Program-made: the position numbers and the translations under genes
Source: Carboxylicivirga linearis
Lineage (GTDB): Bacteria > Bacteroidota > Bacteroidia > Bacteroidales > Marinilabiliaceae
DNA: 64,000 nt
Reading direction: 5' to 3'
Assembly: GCF_018271995.1 (NCBI RefSeq)
Contig: NZ_JAGUCO010000024.1
Span: 16,674 to 80,673 of the forward strand
The notes under the pieces: generated by a model
What the model saw: the letters and a program-made list of their open reading frames with translations, nothing else
Database searches by the model: none
Told to the model about the DNA's origin: nothing
Shown: positions 52,773 through 63,035 of the stretch, piece after piece
How the letters are laid out: every line of letters begins with the position of its first letter
How positions within the stretch are numbered: the stretch's first letter is position 1

Positions 52773-54203
52773 TTACTGATTTTGCATCATATCCTTTAAC
52801 AACAGTGAAATTCTATGACGTACTTCTGAAAAAGGCTCACTAAAACCATTTACCATAATACATACAGCATATTCATTGCCTGACTGAGTTGTTAAATAAC
52901 CACAATACCCCAACACATTATTCATTGATCCACTTTTTCCAATAAAAGAGCCTAGTACCTTATCTTCTTTAAACAAACTCTTTAAGGTACCATCTTCACC
53001 TGCCACAGATAAGGATGACATAAATTCATCGGAATAATCCTGATCATAAATATAACTTAAGGCCTTGACCATATCATCTGAAGAGAAACGGTTAAATGGA
53101 GACAAGCCACTTCCATCATAAAATACTCCAGAGAACTTATCAATCCTCTCTTTCCAATAATTTTGCAACAAAAATGAAGAATTATCCCAATTTGCCTGTT
53201 TATCTTGCTCAAGTGCCATTTGAAAAAACACATGATCAGCAAACAAGTTAAAACTCTTTTTATTGATGACCTTAATAATCTGATTTAAAGCAGGTGATTG
53301 ATGGATTAACAATTCCTTTTTATTAGAATACTGTTCAACTTTACCTTTTACAACACCACCCCTCACCATTATTCCATTAGCAGATAAATATAACCTTAAA
53401 CGTGTGGCAAAAGTATTGGATGGATCTGGCAAAGCTCCTTTAATGACAAATGAAGTTCTACCTGCCGGAATAGATCCGCTAACATACCACTGATCCATAT
53501 CCGGATGACCATATATATATGCGCTATCTTTATTTACTGACGAACTCTTAACTAAACAATTGAATTGCTTATCAATTTCAGGATCACTTTTAACCACCCT
53601 ACATATTTTACCCACTTGCTTTGGCGATGACAAAGTAAGTCTGAAGGTATTTTCTTTATAAGTTAACGCATGGGGTGTAGCTCCATAATAATTCGCCATA
53701 TCCTCCCAATTTCTCTTGGAGGGATAACTCACTCCCAGGAATAAGTTATCATCAATAACTACATCGTGTATTTCAAAAACTTTATTCTTTCGCAGAGCAT
53801 TTAAAATATGTTTAAAAAGAAAATCTTCACTGGTTGTCTCCCATCTATCAGAACCCAATGTTGGATCGCCTCCTCCTTTAACAATCAAAGAGGGCTTTTT
53901 TGAATTACTTAGGTAAAAATTAGTAAAGAAACGGTAATTACCGCCCAACAAATCATAAGCTGCACCTGTTGTAAAAATCTTAGTAAGAGATGCTGAAATT
54001 AACCTTTTTTGTTCATTAAAAGCTATAAGTGATTGATTTGTTTTTAAATCTATTACACTTGCACTAATAAATCCATTAACACTTATATTACTTAATTGAT
54101 TTGTATAATCCTCCCTTTTTTCTGAATTAGAGCATGCAATTAAAGCGACCAACATAATGCTAAGCCAAACCTTACACCTACTCCCCACCACCAACTTGTT
54201 CAT
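52773..54203 (-). CDS. D-alanyl-D-alanine carboxypeptidase/endopeptidase, PBP4 type (S13), lipoprotein
   Basis: 476 aa. The N-terminus carries a lipobox LIAC (Cys24), so it is probably lipid-anchored in the periplasm. Active-site motifs: Ser72-Leu-Thr-Lys75 in SASLTKIFTTG, Ser-Gly-Leu in DGSGLSPFNRFS (SxN type) and GKSGSMNN (KTG/KSG box) near residue 425. The long insert between the first two motifs (residues 95-310) is typical of PBP4. Cleaves peptidoglycan stem peptides or cross-links. It overlaps the upstream lipoprotein gene by 26 bp, so the two are translationally linked. Confidence 0.92.
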   Translation of the reverse strand: MNKLVVGSRCKVWLSIMLVALIACSNSEKREDYTNQLSNISVNGFISASVIDLKTNQSLIAFNEQKRLISASLTKIFTTGAAYDLLGGNYRFFTNFYLSNSKKPSLIVKGGGDPTLGSDRWETTSEDFLFKHILNALRKNKVFEIHDVVIDDNLFLGVSYPSKRNWEDMANYYGATPHALTYKENTFRLTLSSPKQVGKICRVVKSDPEIDKQFNCLVKSSSVNKDSAYIYGHPDMDQWYVSGSIPAGRTSFVIKGALPDPSNTFATRLRLYLSANGIMVRGGVVKGKVEQYSNKKELLIHQSPALNQIIKVINKKSFNLFADHVFFQMALEQDKQANWDNSSFLLQNYWKERIDKFSGVFYDGSGLSPFNRFSSDDMVKALSYIYDQDYSDEFMSSLSVAGEDGTLKSLFKEDKVLGSFIGKSGSMNNVLGYCGYLTTQSGNEYAVCIMVNGFSEPFSEVRHRISLLLKDMMQNQ

Positions 54204-55218
54204 TTAATTTTTTGATTTCTTTTTTACGATGAGTAAGATACACATAATAATTTTGAGCATCCGTTTTTTCATCGGAATAGAGGGCTTGAAGCATTTGATT
54301 ATACAATGAGTAACTCTTATATGACCACATCAGCGCGTTCTCAACATCACCTTCACGCTCAAGAGTTACAGCTATATTATGAGCAGCTCTGGCTTTTTCT
54401 AAATCTTTACCGTTTTCATAAATGTAATTCCATAATTTACGGGCTTCATCAGGATTATCTTTCCCTAGCCAATCATTAGCAGCCACAAAATAACTGTTCC
54501 CCTTTATATACAACTGCCTTTCAATACGCTCCCACTCAGGAACCAGTAAACTAGAAAATTCTTCCCCCATATAAAAAGCAAATTCAGTGTTTGCCTCCTG
54601 CAGATCAGGAAAACGAAAAATTGAAGACTCAATACTTCCACCTTCACCATGCCAATAGATTGTATCTTTATGCATATCTGACAGTATCGGTTCCGACTCC
54701 ATAACATCATATAGGCGCCAGTAGTTGAAACCATGAACTGCCATTGTGGAATAGTAAATATCAGGGAACTTTTCAACATCTAGCTGAGTTCCGTATACAT
54801 ATGCCTCTAATGACAAAACAGCATCGGCATTATATTTATCACATATTGATTCAACCTGATATCCAGACAATTCTTTTAGAGGATTGGAAGAATAGTTTTT
54901 CTTATAATGAGTTGTATCTATATAAACTGTATCAAAGAAATGCTTGTACTGCAACGAATGATTAAGACTTACCAATACAGAATCAGCATATCCTTCAAAC
55001 ACAGATGTATCCAAAACCTGTTTTAATCCGTCAACAATCGCAATGTGAATATCTTTTCTTTTATAGGGGTAGCTATTATTAATCAGTACTACTGATTTTA
55101 TTTCAGGAGGAACAGTGTGCTTTGCAGGTCTTAGTATCTCGTAACTAATAATAGGACTTTTTGAGCTGCAAGCCATCAATACTACTATCAGAAACAAAAA
55201 AGTTATATATCTCAACAT
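54178..55218 (-). CDS. DUF6340-type lipoprotein with TPR-like C-terminus
   Basis: 346 aa; lipobox LMAC (Cys17). Residues 40-230 (including KSVVLINNSYPYK, VSLNHSLQYKHFF) fit DUF6340, and residues 250-330 form two TPR-like helical repeats, AHNIAVTLEREGDVENALMW. Small outer-membrane-associated lipoproteins of this family are common in Bacteroidota and uncharacterised. Its end overlaps the PBP4-type gene start by 26 bp, suggesting a cell-wall-related operon (inference). Confidence 0.8.
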   Translation of the reverse strand: MLRYITFLFLIVVLMACSSKSPIISYEILRPAKHTVPPEIKSVVLINNSYPYKRKDIHIAIVDGLKQVLDTSVFEGYADSVLVSLNHSLQYKHFFDTVYIDTTHYKKNYSSNPLKELSGYQVESICDKYNADAVLSLEAYVYGTQLDVEKFPDIYYSTMAVHGFNYWRLYDVMESEPILSDMHKDTIYWHGEGGSIESSIFRFPDLQEANTEFAFYMGEEFSSLLVPEWERIERQLYIKGNSYFVAANDWLGKDNPDEARKLWNYIYENGKDLEKARAAHNIAVTLEREGDVENALMWSYKSYSLYNQMLQALYSDEKTDAQNYYVYLTHRKKEIKKLNEQVGGGE

Positions 55219-55348
55219 AAAACTAACATCTTAACAAGAGTAATAATCACCACACTTTCAATCTAACCACATGATCTCTTGAGAATTGAACAAGGTTTAG
55301 CTATAAATCAACAACAAAAATCAAACCAAACGACATCTTAAAAATAAA

Positions 55349-55374
55349 AAAGGGTGGTTAAAAAACCACCCTTT
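55349..55374 (-). terminator. Terminator of fabG
   Basis: 11-bp stem AAAGGGTGGTT / AACCACCCTTT with a 4-nt loop and, on the minus strand, a following T-rich tract, 21 bp past the stop codon. Confidence 0.85.
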
Positions 55375-55394
55375 ATTTATTATTTTGTAATTTC

Positions 55395-56141
55395 TTACAT
55401 ATTCATACCACCACAAACATGGATAGTTTGTCCACTTACATAAGATGATAAGTCAGAACCCAAGAAGATACAAATATTAGCTACATCTTCAGGTGTTCCA
55501 CCTCGTTTCAAAGGAATTTGAGACTCCCATTGTTTTTTAACATCTTCTGATAATTTGCCAGTCATTTCTGTAATGATAAAACCAGGAGCAATAGCATTAC
55601 TTCTGATACCACGTGAACCAAGCTCTTTAGCAACAGATTTTGTAAAACCGATCATACCAGCTTTTGATGCTGAATAGTTAGCTTGTCCTGCATTACCGCT
55701 AACACCAACAACCGAACTCATGTTGATGATAGATCCAGAGCGCTGACGTAACATAGTTGGTTGAACAGCTTTCGTAAAGTTAAATACCGACTTAAGGTTA
55801 ACATTAATCACTGCATCCCACTGATCTTCAGTCATACGCATTAACAAAGTATCTTTTGTAATACCTGCATTGTTTATCAATACATCCACAGCACCAAAAT
55901 CTTTAACAATTTCAGCAACCACTTTTTGGGTATCTTCAAAGTTACTTGCATCAGAAGCATATCCTTTAGCCTTAACACCAAGCGCTGCAAGCTCTTTTTC
56001 AGTTTCCTGAGCTGCTTCATTAATTGCAAGATCAGTAAAAGCAACATTACAACCTTCCTGAGCAAAACGTAAGGCAATTGCTTTACCAATTCCGCGTGCA
56101 GCACCTGTTACTATAGCTGTTTTTCCTTCTAATAACTTCAT
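55395..56141 (-). CDS. fabG: 3-Oxoacyl-ACP reductase
   Basis: 248 aa, the usual length. Reduces 3-oxoacyl-ACP with NADPH in fatty-acid synthesis. Short-chain dehydrogenase motifs: TGAARGIG (residues 12-19), NNAGIT near 90, catalytic Ser in IINMSSVVGVSG near 140 and Tyr-x-x-x-Lys in YSASKAGMIG near 153. IHVCGGMNM at the C-terminus is typical. Single gene with its own terminator; the wider fab cluster is not here. Confidence 0.95.
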   Translation of the reverse strand: MKLLEGKTAIVTGAARGIGKAIALRFAQEGCNVAFTDLAINEAAQETEKELAALGVKAKGYASDASNFEDTQKVVAEIVKDFGAVDVLINNAGITKDTLLMRMTEDQWDAVINVNLKSVFNFTKAVQPTMLRQRSGSIINMSSVVGVSGNAGQANYSASKAGMIGFTKSVAKELGSRGIRSNAIAPGFIITEMTGKLSEDVKKQWESQIPLKRGGTPEDVANICIFLGSDLSSYVSGQTIHVCGGMNM

Positions 56142-56492
56142 AATTTTGTCTTATTTAAAAGTTACAAATATGCTGAACGTCTTATAACGTTCAGTTATTT
56201 CGTACATTAAAAACTCTTTTTGAACATTCCACTTCTATAGTCGAATATACCTGAGTATCAAATGCAGCCACAAAAATATAACAATTCTGAGCTTTTTACC
56301 ATATTTTTTTAAAAATGCATTCATTCAACATAAAATCATATTCATTCTTTTTCAATCAAACTCCTAATTTGCAACATACCATCAAATGATATCAGTTTAG
56401 CTTTTTTAATTATTTATTCAACAAAAAATGAACATTTGACTATTACATTAATATATTCATCAAATGAATGACTATATATATCTAAAGAAGTT

Positions 56493-56500
56493 TATTTTTG
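56493..56500 (+). promoter_or_regulatory. -7 element of the MCP gene, in the 56142-56530 gap
   Basis: TATTTTTG, exact TAnnTTTG, 30 bp before the start. An ATTCAT-CAA-ATGAAT inverted repeat (56455-56469) lies 23 bp further up and could be a regulator site. The rest of the 389-bp gap shows nothing else recognisable. Confidence 0.55.
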
Positions 56501-56530
56501 TTATTGTAAGGAACCCTCCATATATAATCT

Positions 56531-58402
56531 ATGAAATTAAGCCTCAAGAGAAAGCTTTCCAGCTTCAGTATACTTGTTGTTGGTAGTCTGTTTATATTAT
56601 TTCTACTGACTTCAATGTATTTCTATAAAAAGACTACCAACAGACTCAATCAACAAGCCTTAAAAGAAGCAACCCATCTGGCAGCTGAAACCATCAATAA
56701 AGAACTGAGTCTGCACCTGGGAACAGTAAGAGCCCTGGCAAGTAGCTTTGGGCACACCTTAGATTTAGGTTGGGAAACAGCTCAAACAGTATTTAACCAA
56801 AGCACGGAAGAAATAGCCGAATCAAACATTGATTATTATGGCGTATGGCATTGTTGGCAATATTCAAAAATAAAACCCGACTGGGGAAATCGTCCGGGAA
56901 GATTAATATCAGCTTACACCAGAGAAAAAGGGAAGCTGGGGTTAGTGGAGTTAGAACGTGATATTAACGGGTTAAGCCCCTCTCCTTACCATGATATTAT
57001 AGCCAATAAAAAAGAAGTGATACTGGAACCCTATTGGTATAAGTTTGGTGAAGCAGTTAAAGATAGTGTATTGGAAACCACTATAGCTGTTCCTATTATT
57101 AAAGAAAATGAAGCTTGGGGTGTAGCTGCCATTGACATATCGTTAAAGTCGTTTGCTGATTATATAGCAAAACTAAAACCTTTTAAAGAATCCGTTGCTT
57201 ACTTATTGTCAGCCAACGGAACAATTGTTGGAACCGATGATTATAGAAAATTAGGCAGTAATATAACTGAAATATTTCCTGAATTAAATAACCTCAACAG
57301 TACAATAGATAAAAATAAGACCAGAATCATTAAAGTTGATGGTGAAAAAACGATTATTTCAGCCACTGCAATAAAAATTGGCCAGATTGAAGAGCCCTGG
57401 CAACTGGTAGTCACTACTCCAATGTATGTCATTACCAAAGAAGCTAATACTATTCTTCAAATATTTTTGATCATAGGAATAGTTGGAATGGCCATTCTTA
57501 TTGTAGTTGTTAACCTGTTCAGTAAGAAAATTATTCAACCGGTAATTAATTCAGCCGCGATAACATCAAATATTTCGGCTGGTGATTTAACTACTAAAAT
57601 GACATATCGCAAAGAAAAAGATGAATTGGATATTCTTCACAATTCATTATTTGATATGACAGAAAAACTTTCTTCCGTAGTTACCTTAATCAGAGAAACA
57701 GCCGGAAAGATAAATGAATCGTCAGGAATGCTTGAAAGCGATTCACTTCACCTAACACATGCTGCCAGCTCAATGTCCAGCTCTTCGGAACAAGTTTCTT
57801 CGGCTATAGATGAAATAACTGCCAATATTGATATGAATTCTGAAAATGCAAAACAATCCGCATCGTTAAGTGCAAATACCTTACAGGGTGTTATTCATAC
57901 CAATAAATCAACCCAACGACTGCGCGAAGCGATGGCAGCAGTAGCCGAACGAGTTTCAATTATACAGGATATTGCCGCACAAACCAACATACTTTCCCTA
58001 AATGCAGCTGTTGAAGCGGCACGTGCCGGAGATGCCGGTAAAGGCTTTTCTGTGGTAGCTTCAGAAGTTCGTAAACTAGCTGAAAGAAGTCAGACTGCAG
58101 CGAAAGTAATTGAAAAACTCACCAAACGAGCTTTTATAATATCAGAAAAAACAGGCTATGACATGGAAAATCTGGTTCCTGAAATGGAAAAGACAAACAA
58201 CCTTGTTAACAATATTTCTGAAGCCAGTATGGAACAAAACCTGGTAATTCAACAAATATCTGATGCATTGCAGGAATTAAGTTCAGGAACACAAAAAAAT
58301 GCACAAATGGCCACGCGTCTTTCTCAAAGTGCCGATACTTTAAATGCACTGGCCGACGAATTACAACGTCATGTATCTTATTTTAATATCAGTAAAAACT
58401 AA
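56531..58402 (+). CDS. Methyl-accepting chemotaxis protein with dCache-type sensor
   Basis: 623 aa. First transmembrane segment at about residues 13-33; a periplasmic Cache-type sensing region (35-295) with [22 protein letters not shown] and WQLVVTTPM; second transmembrane segment about 305-327; HAMP (330-382); and the cytoplasmic signalling domain with the hairpin tip [20 protein letters not shown] near 475 and [22 protein letters not shown]. No CheR-binding pentapeptide at the C-terminus. A chemoreceptor alone, without che genes nearby. Ligand unknown. Confidence 0.9.
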   Translation: MKLSLKRKLSSFSILVVGSLFILFLLTSMYFYKKTTNRLNQQALKEATHLAAETINKELSLHLGTVRALASSFGHTLDLGWETAQTVFNQSTEEIAESNIDYYGVWHCWQYSKIKPDWGNRPGRLISAYTREKGKLGLVELERDINGLSPSPYHDIIANKKEVILEPYWYKFGEAVKDSVLETTIAVPIIKENEAWGVAAIDISLKSFADYIAKLKPFKESVAYLLSANGTIVGTDDYRKLGSNITEIFPELNNLNSTIDKNKTRIIKVDGEKTIISATAIKIGQIEEPWQLVVTTPMYVITKEANTILQIFLIIGIVGMAILIVVVNLFSKKIIQPVINSAAITSNISAGDLTTKMTYRKEKDELDILHNSLFDMTEKLSSVVTLIRETAGKINESSGMLESDSLHLTHAASSMSSSSEQVSSAIDEITANIDMNSENAKQSASLSANTLQGVIHTNKSTQRLREAMAAVAERVSIIQDIAAQTNILSLNAAVEAARAGDAGKGFSVVASEVRKLAERSQTAAKVIEKLTKRAFIISEKTGYDMENLVPEMEKTNNLVNNISEASMEQNLVIQQISDALQELSSGTQKNAQMATRLSQSADTLNALADELQRHVSYFNISKN

Positions 58403-58431
58403 AAAAGCCGGAATATTACACCGACTCTTTT
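58403..58431. terminator. Bidirectional hairpin between MCP and sucD
   Basis: AAAAGCCGG pairs with CCGACTCTTTT (one bulge/mismatch), T-rich on one side and A-rich on the other. It ends the MCP transcript and follows the sucD stop on the other strand by 25 bp. Confidence 0.6.
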
Positions 58432-58455
58432 AACCAAAACTGGATACGAATTATT

Positions 58456-59328
58456 TTAGTTTCCTAGTGCTTTAACCATAGTTGAGCCTATATCAGCAGG
58501 CGATTCTACAACATACAAACCACATTCGCGCATAATTTTCATTTTAGCTGCTGCCGTATCATCTTTCCCTCCAATAATGGCACCGGCATGCCCCATGCGT
58601 CTTCCTTTAGGGGCTGTTTGACCAGCAATAAAGCCAACCACTGGTTTGGTACCATTTTCTTTAATCCAGTTGGCAGCATCAGTTTCCATACTTCCACCAA
58701 TCTCTCCAATCATAATAATACCCTCGGTTTCCGGATCGTTCATTAATAACTCAACAGCTTCTTTAGTAGTAGTTCCAATAATAGGATCTCCACCTATACC
58801 AATACATGTACTCTGCCCCAAACCTTGTTTTGTCAATTGATCAACTGCTTCGTAGGTCAATGTACCCGAGCGACTAACTACCCCAATTGTTCCTTTTTGA
58901 TGAATAAAACCGGGCATAATTCCCACTTTTGCTTCACCTGGTGTAATAACTCCCGGGCAGTTAGGTCCTATCAAACGAACATTTCTTCCATTTAAATACT
59001 GTTTTACTTTCACCATATCTGACGTGGGGATACCTTCAGTTATTGCAATAATTACCGAAATGCCTGCTTCTGCAGCTTCCATAATTGCATCAGCAGCAAA
59101 TGGTGGAGGCACAAAAATGGCTGAAACGTCTGCTTTTGTTTTGTCAACGGCCTCTGCAACCGAATTAAATACTGGCAATTGCAAATGTCTTGTCCCGCCT
59201 TTTCCGGGCGTAACCCCTCCAACTACATTGGTTCCGTATTCAATCATTTGGGTGGCATGAAAAGTGCCTTCACTTCCAGTAAAACCTTGTATGATAACTT
59301 TAGAGTCTTTTTTAACTAATACACTCAT
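58456..59328 (-). CDS. sucD: Succinyl-CoA synthetase (ligase), alpha subunit
   Basis: 290 aa. Alpha subunit binds CoA and carries the phosphohistidine. CoA-binding fold at the start with [36 protein letters not shown] near 122; [18 protein letters not shown] near 193; and [10 protein letters not shown] near 245, containing the His that is phosphorylated. The beta subunit gene (sucC) is not adjacent, so the subunits are encoded apart. Makes ATP or GTP from succinyl-CoA in the TCA cycle or runs in reverse. Confidence 0.95.
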   Translation of the reverse strand: MSVLVKKDSKVIIQGFTGSEGTFHATQMIEYGTNVVGGVTPGKGGTRHLQLPVFNSVAEAVDKTKADVSAIFVPPPFAADAIMEAAEAGISVIIAITEGIPTSDMVKVKQYLNGRNVRLIGPNCPGVITPGEAKVGIMPGFIHQKGTIGVVSRSGTLTYEAVDQLTKQGLGQSTCIGIGGDPIIGTTTKEAVELLMNDPETEGIIMIGEIGGSMETDAANWIKENGTKPVVGFIAGQTAPKGRRMGHAGAIIGGKDDTAAAKMKIMRECGLYVVESPADIGSTMVKALGN

Positions 59329-59499
59329 AGGGTAAAAAGATTTATTAGCGTTTATAACTTAAGAGTATTGTGTATAAATTCTTACTGTAAATAACCGTTT
59401 TGTAAGTTGTTTGTTTCAATTTAATGTAAAAAAGGCATTTAAAGCATTATATAATCCTCTAAAATTAAAATCCTATTAGGAATATTACAATTTGACACA

Positions 59500-59532
59500 T
59501 TTGAGTCGCAAGTTTTAATATCTTTACTTTCG
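59500..59532 (+). promoter_or_regulatory. Candidate promoter of the amidotransferase-like gene
   Basis: TTTG at 59500-59503, 21-bp spacer, TACTTTCG at 59525-59532 (one mismatch to TAnnTTTG), 45 bp before the start. Confidence 0.4.
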
Positions 59533-59577
59533 TAATCAAAACACGTCTAATCTCGCAAAACACTGTGTGATAAAATT

Positions 59578-60672
59578 ATGATATTCAAAAAACTGAGTAT
59601 TTACTTTTTAACTTATTTATTTAGCTTTTCTGCTTTTGCAGATACTCTTCCGGATGAAATAAAAAAAAATCTTCTTATTACTCATCCAACAAAAGGAACT
59701 ATTGAGGTTATTTACGCTTTACAAAATAGTGGTTTACTTGATTTAAGCGCCATTTCATTAACAGGCATCTATCATAAAGATGAAATTTACGATTATTCTC
59801 AATCAACTAAAATGCTGGATACCATCAGTTGTTTTGATATGAGTTTATTGGAAGTGACAGATACTTTATTTATTGATAGCCTGTTTTGTAACAACCAGTG
59901 TTCTGATAACTTCAGTGAACTTTTCAACAACAGTGATGGAGTCATCTTTTTTGGTGGACCAGATATTCCTCCTGCTATCTATAATGAAGAACCTCACCCA
60001 AGAACCAAAGTAACTGATTCGTATCGCCACTATTTTGAAGCATCTTTTCTGTTTCACCTGTTGGGAGGTTATCAGGATGTTGAATTCAAACCTTTACTGG
60101 ATGAAAAAAAGGACTATTTTATTCTTGGCATCTGCCTTGGAATGCAGACAATGAATGTTGCTACCGGTGGTTCATTAATTCAGGATATTCCTCTTGAGAT
60201 TTACAAAAGCGAAGAAACAAAAGGTCTTTCTCACCTCAATAATGAGGAGATACATCGCAACTACTATCCATACTCAACAGGTAATAAAAACGTTGTTGGT
60301 TCTCATTTTCACAAAATCAGATTTAAGGATTACTTTTTTATTGACCTATTAAATATCGATCCTAACCAAACACCTATGGTCAACAGTTATCATCATCAGG
60401 CAGTTAAAAAGTTAGGAAAAGGTTTTAAAGTTGGTGCCACATCAATGGATGAAAAAATTATAGAAGCCATGTTTCATGGACACTATCCTAATGTTATGGG
60501 TATTCAATTCCATCCAGAAAGATCACAGTTTTATTTGCTCTCTAAGAAATTTCAGTTTGAACCCAACGGCACAAAGAAAACATTAGATAAGTGGATTGAT
60601 GAAGAGAGCTTAAATTTTCATTATCAATTCTGGAAATCAATTAATGCCATTTTAAACGAAAGTTTTTTATAA
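59578..60672 (+). CDS. Exported class I glutamine amidotransferase-like hydrolase (C26)
   Basis: 364 aa; signal peptide to about residue 21 (SAFADT), unusual for this fold. The triad of the PuuD-type gamma-glutamyl hydrolases is visible: Cys186 in LGICLGMQT, His312 and Glu314 in GIQFHPERS. GVIFFGGPDIPPAIYNE near 121 is the typical GGxDxxPxxY oxyanion region, as in gamma-glutamyl-GABA hydrolases; HHQAVKKLGKGF near 272 also fits. The usual C26 length is about 250, and this has extra N-terminal sequence. Substrate would be a gamma-glutamyl compound outside the cytoplasm (inference). It runs 11 bp ahead of the LRR gene. Confidence 0.85.
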   Translation: MIFKKLSIYFLTYLFSFSAFADTLPDEIKKNLLITHPTKGTIEVIYALQNSGLLDLSAISLTGIYHKDEIYDYSQSTKMLDTISCFDMSLLEVTDTLFIDSLFCNNQCSDNFSELFNNSDGVIFFGGPDIPPAIYNEEPHPRTKVTDSYRHYFEASFLFHLLGGYQDVEFKPLLDEKKDYFILGICLGMQTMNVATGGSLIQDIPLEIYKSEETKGLSHLNNEEIHRNYYPYSTGNKNVVGSHFHKIRFKDYFFIDLLNIDPNQTPMVNSYHHQAVKKLGKGFKVGATSMDEKIIEAMFHGHYPNVMGIQFHPERSQFYLLSKKFQFEPNGTKKTLDKWIDEESLNFHYQFWKSINAILNESFL

Positions 60673-60683
60673 ACCTAATATAT

Positions 60684-61295
60684 ATGTCAGACTACCAACT
60701 GATAGATAAGCTGAATTTAAAACTTAGACATCCACTTAAGCAACATCAAAAATTAACGTGGTTTTTAAGAGGTTATCAATTAGATGAAGTTGGCAATGTG
60801 ACCCATTTAAATGTTTTTAAATCTGGTTTTGATAATGCTATCCCCGAAGAAGTATTTCAGTTTAAGCACCTTCAACAACTAGATTTACGAAACAACAATC
60901 TTATAGAATTACCTCAGGAGATCAATCAGTTAAAAGGATTAAACACCCTGGATATTAGACATAACCAATTGAAAGATCTTTCAATAAATCTTTCTAAACT
61001 ATTGAATCTCGAAAAACTTTATTTGGCGAATAACCTCTTTGAATGCATTCCTACTGTTCTTGCCCATCTTGAAGCACTATGGTTGATTGATTTTAGCGAA
61101 AATCAAATCCACTCAGGATTGGAGCACTTATTAAAAGCAGAAATGCTAACCAACATTTACCTTAAGGACAATAAAATTGAGTCTTTCCCATTCGAAAAAA
61201 TCGAAGGTTATATTGACGAGCTTGTTTTAAGTGAAAATCTAATATCTGTCTCTTCAGAATTTAAACATCCACTTATAAACAAGCTATTTTTGTAA
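60684..61295 (+). CDS. Leucine-rich-repeat protein, cytoplasmic
   Basis: 203 aa, no signal peptide. Residues 45-200 contain about six LRRs with the LxxLDLRxNxLxxLPxxI pattern (e.g. LQQLDLRNNNLIELPQEI; LEKLYLANNLFECIP), flanked by a 40-residue leader. It starts 11 bp after the amidotransferase-like gene, so the two may be co-transcribed. Small LRR-only proteins usually act in protein-protein binding; no specific role can be given. Confidence 0.8.
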   Translation: MSDYQLIDKLNLKLRHPLKQHQKLTWFLRGYQLDEVGNVTHLNVFKSGFDNAIPEEVFQFKHLQQLDLRNNNLIELPQEINQLKGLNTLDIRHNQLKDLSINLSKLLNLEKLYLANNLFECIPTVLAHLEALWLIDFSENQIHSGLEHLLKAEMLTNIYLKDNKIESFPFEKIEGYIDELVLSENLISVSSEFKHPLINKLFL

Positions 61296-61357
61296 TCCTC
61301 GCTTAAACAATCACTCTAAACAGAAGTACTTTCAAAGCTATGTAACTAAATTCTTAC

Positions 61358-61365
61358 TACTTTTG
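61358..61365 (+). promoter_or_regulatory. -7 promoter element of mnmE
   Basis: TACTTTTG, exact TAnnTTTG, 14 bp before the start codon. Confidence 0.5.
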
Positions 61366-61379
61366 CAAAAAAGTTAGTT

Positions 61380-62789
61380 ATGCAATTCAACGATACTATT
61401 TGCGCCATTTCTACAGCCCAGGGTATGGGAGCCATTGCGGTTATTCGCCTTTCTGGTCCGGAAAGTTTTTCTATTTGTCAGAATATTTTTAAGCCTGCCA
61501 AGAAAGGGAAAGTACTTGCTAATGAAAAGGCAAATACCATTCATTTCGGAACTATACAAGACAAAGAAACCAGTATCGATGAAGTATTAATTAGTCTTTT
61601 TAAGAATCCACATTCTTTTACAGGTGAAGATATTGCAGAAATTGCTTGTCATGGTTCACCCTACATTCAGCAACAAATTTTACAATTGTTGATTAGAAAA
61701 GGAGCCCGACTGGCCACTCCCGGAGAATTCACTCAACGCGCCTTCTTAAATGGCAAAATGGATTTAAGTCAGGCTGAAGCAGTAGCTGATTTAATTGCAT
61801 CACGCAGTGAAGCTGCCCGAAGAGTTGCCTTACAACAAATGCGTGGTGGATTCTCAAACGAATTGGTTAACCTAAGAGGACAATTGTTAAACTTTATTTC
61901 ATTGGTTGAGCTGGAACTAGATTTCAGCGAAGAAGATGTTGAATTTGCCAATCGTGATGAATTAACTAAGCTGGTTGACAATATCTCCGGTTTACTAACT
62001 AAGCTGATTAAATCATTCTCTTTAGGTAATGTTATTAAAAATGGTATTCCGGTGGCAATTGTTGGTCATACCAATGCCGGAAAATCAACATTATTAAATA
62101 CGCTTTTACAAGAAGAGAAAGCTATTGTATCAGACATACACGGCACTACCCGTGATGTAATTGAAGACACCATTAATATTGAAGGAATTACTTTTCGCTT
62201 TATTGATACAGCAGGAATACGTGAAACGATAGATAAAATTGAAAGTCTGGGTATTGAAAGAACCTATAGTAAAATAAGTAAAGCTCAAATTGTTCTGTTG
62301 ATGTTGGATGTAAATGATCCTGATGATAAGATCCATGAAGCCATTACCAACGTTAAAAACAGAATGAATGAGGGTCAACAGCTAATTGTTGTGGTAAATA
62401 AAACAGATCTATTAGAAGATAAAGTAGTTGAAAATCGATTCCATGAATCATCTTTTAGAGAGTTAGCCGAGACTGATGCAATTGTTCCTATTTCAGCAAA
62501 ACATCATACTAACATTGACGGATTAACCACAGAACTACTAAAAACAGTCAACCTAACAGCCTTAGATAATGATGAAGTAATTGTAACCAATGCACGCCAC
62601 TATGAAGCTCTTCAAAAATCACTAGAAGCGATTACAAGAGTATCTGAGGGCTTAACTTCTGGTATCAGCGGTGATTTCCTCGCCCAAGATATCAGAGAAG
62701 TTCTTCATTTCTTAGGTGAAATAACAGGTCAAATAAATACAGACGAAGTATTAGGTAATATCTTTAAGAATTTCTGTATCGGCAAATAG
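61380..62789 (+). CDS. mnmE: tRNA uridine-5-carboxymethylaminomethyl modification GTPase
   Basis: 469 aa. With MnmG it adds the carboxymethylaminomethyl group to U34 of some tRNAs. N-terminal folate-binding domain (residues 1-120: DTICAISTAQGMGAIAVIRLSG, HGSPYIQQQILQLLI), helical domain, and G domain with P-loop GHTNAGKST (G1) near 224, DIHGTTRDVIEDTI (G2/K-loop), DTAGIRET (G3) and NKTDLL (G4). The C-terminus ends FKNFCIGK, the conserved CxGK motif. Full length. Last core gene before the mobile-element-like region on the right. Confidence 0.96.
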   Translation: MQFNDTICAISTAQGMGAIAVIRLSGPESFSICQNIFKPAKKGKVLANEKANTIHFGTIQDKETSIDEVLISLFKNPHSFTGEDIAEIACHGSPYIQQQILQLLIRKGARLATPGEFTQRAFLNGKMDLSQAEAVADLIASRSEAARRVALQQMRGGFSNELVNLRGQLLNFISLVELELDFSEEDVEFANRDELTKLVDNISGLLTKLIKSFSLGNVIKNGIPVAIVGHTNAGKSTLLNTLLQEEKAIVSDIHGTTRDVIEDTINIEGITFRFIDTAGIRETIDKIESLGIERTYSKISKAQIVLLMLDVNDPDDKIHEAITNVKNRMNEGQQLIVVVNKTDLLEDKVVENRFHESSFRELAETDAIVPISAKHHTNIDGLTTELLKTVNLTALDNDEVIVTNARHYEALQKSLEAITRVSEGLTSGISGDFLAQDIREVLHFLGEITGQINTDEVLGNIFKNFCIGK

Positions 62790-62921
62790 GTAGGGAAAAC
62801 AAATGACAAACCATGACGAATTAATTTAAAAATCCTAGTCTACATAGGCATTACAGCCACTTTTCACATTTCCACTTTAGCACACATTAACATTTTTTGG
62901 ACAAAAGTTTGGTCACTATTT

Positions 62922-62954
62922 GTACCTCAATTACATTTGATTTAAACGAGGTAC
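62922..62954. repeat. Short inverted repeat upstream of the GAAAC array
   Basis: GTACCTC (62922-62928) and GAGGTAC (62948-62954) separated by 19 bp. Possible site for a recombination or regulatory protein; no direct evidence. Confidence 0.35.
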
Positions 62955-62971
62955 TAATAAGGACAAATTAT

Positions 62972-63016
62972 GAAACATTCTGAAACAACTAGAAACATTC
63001 TGAAACAATTAGAAAC
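62972..63016. repeat. Five GAAAC boxes at exact 10-bp spacing
   Basis: GAAAC begins at 62972, 62982, 62992, 63002 and 63012, arranged as a 20-bp unit repeated twice plus a partial third. All lie on one face of the helix, directly before the RBS of the excisionase-like gene. Looks like an operator or iteron set rather than a CRISPR array (spacers of 5 bp). Confidence 0.75.
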
Positions 63017-63035
63017 AAAATTAGGAGGTTGAATT

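Noticed and set aside
62972..63016. GAAAC repeats as a CRISPR array
   Set aside because: Units are 10 bp with no unique spacers of 25-40 bp and no cas genes nearby.
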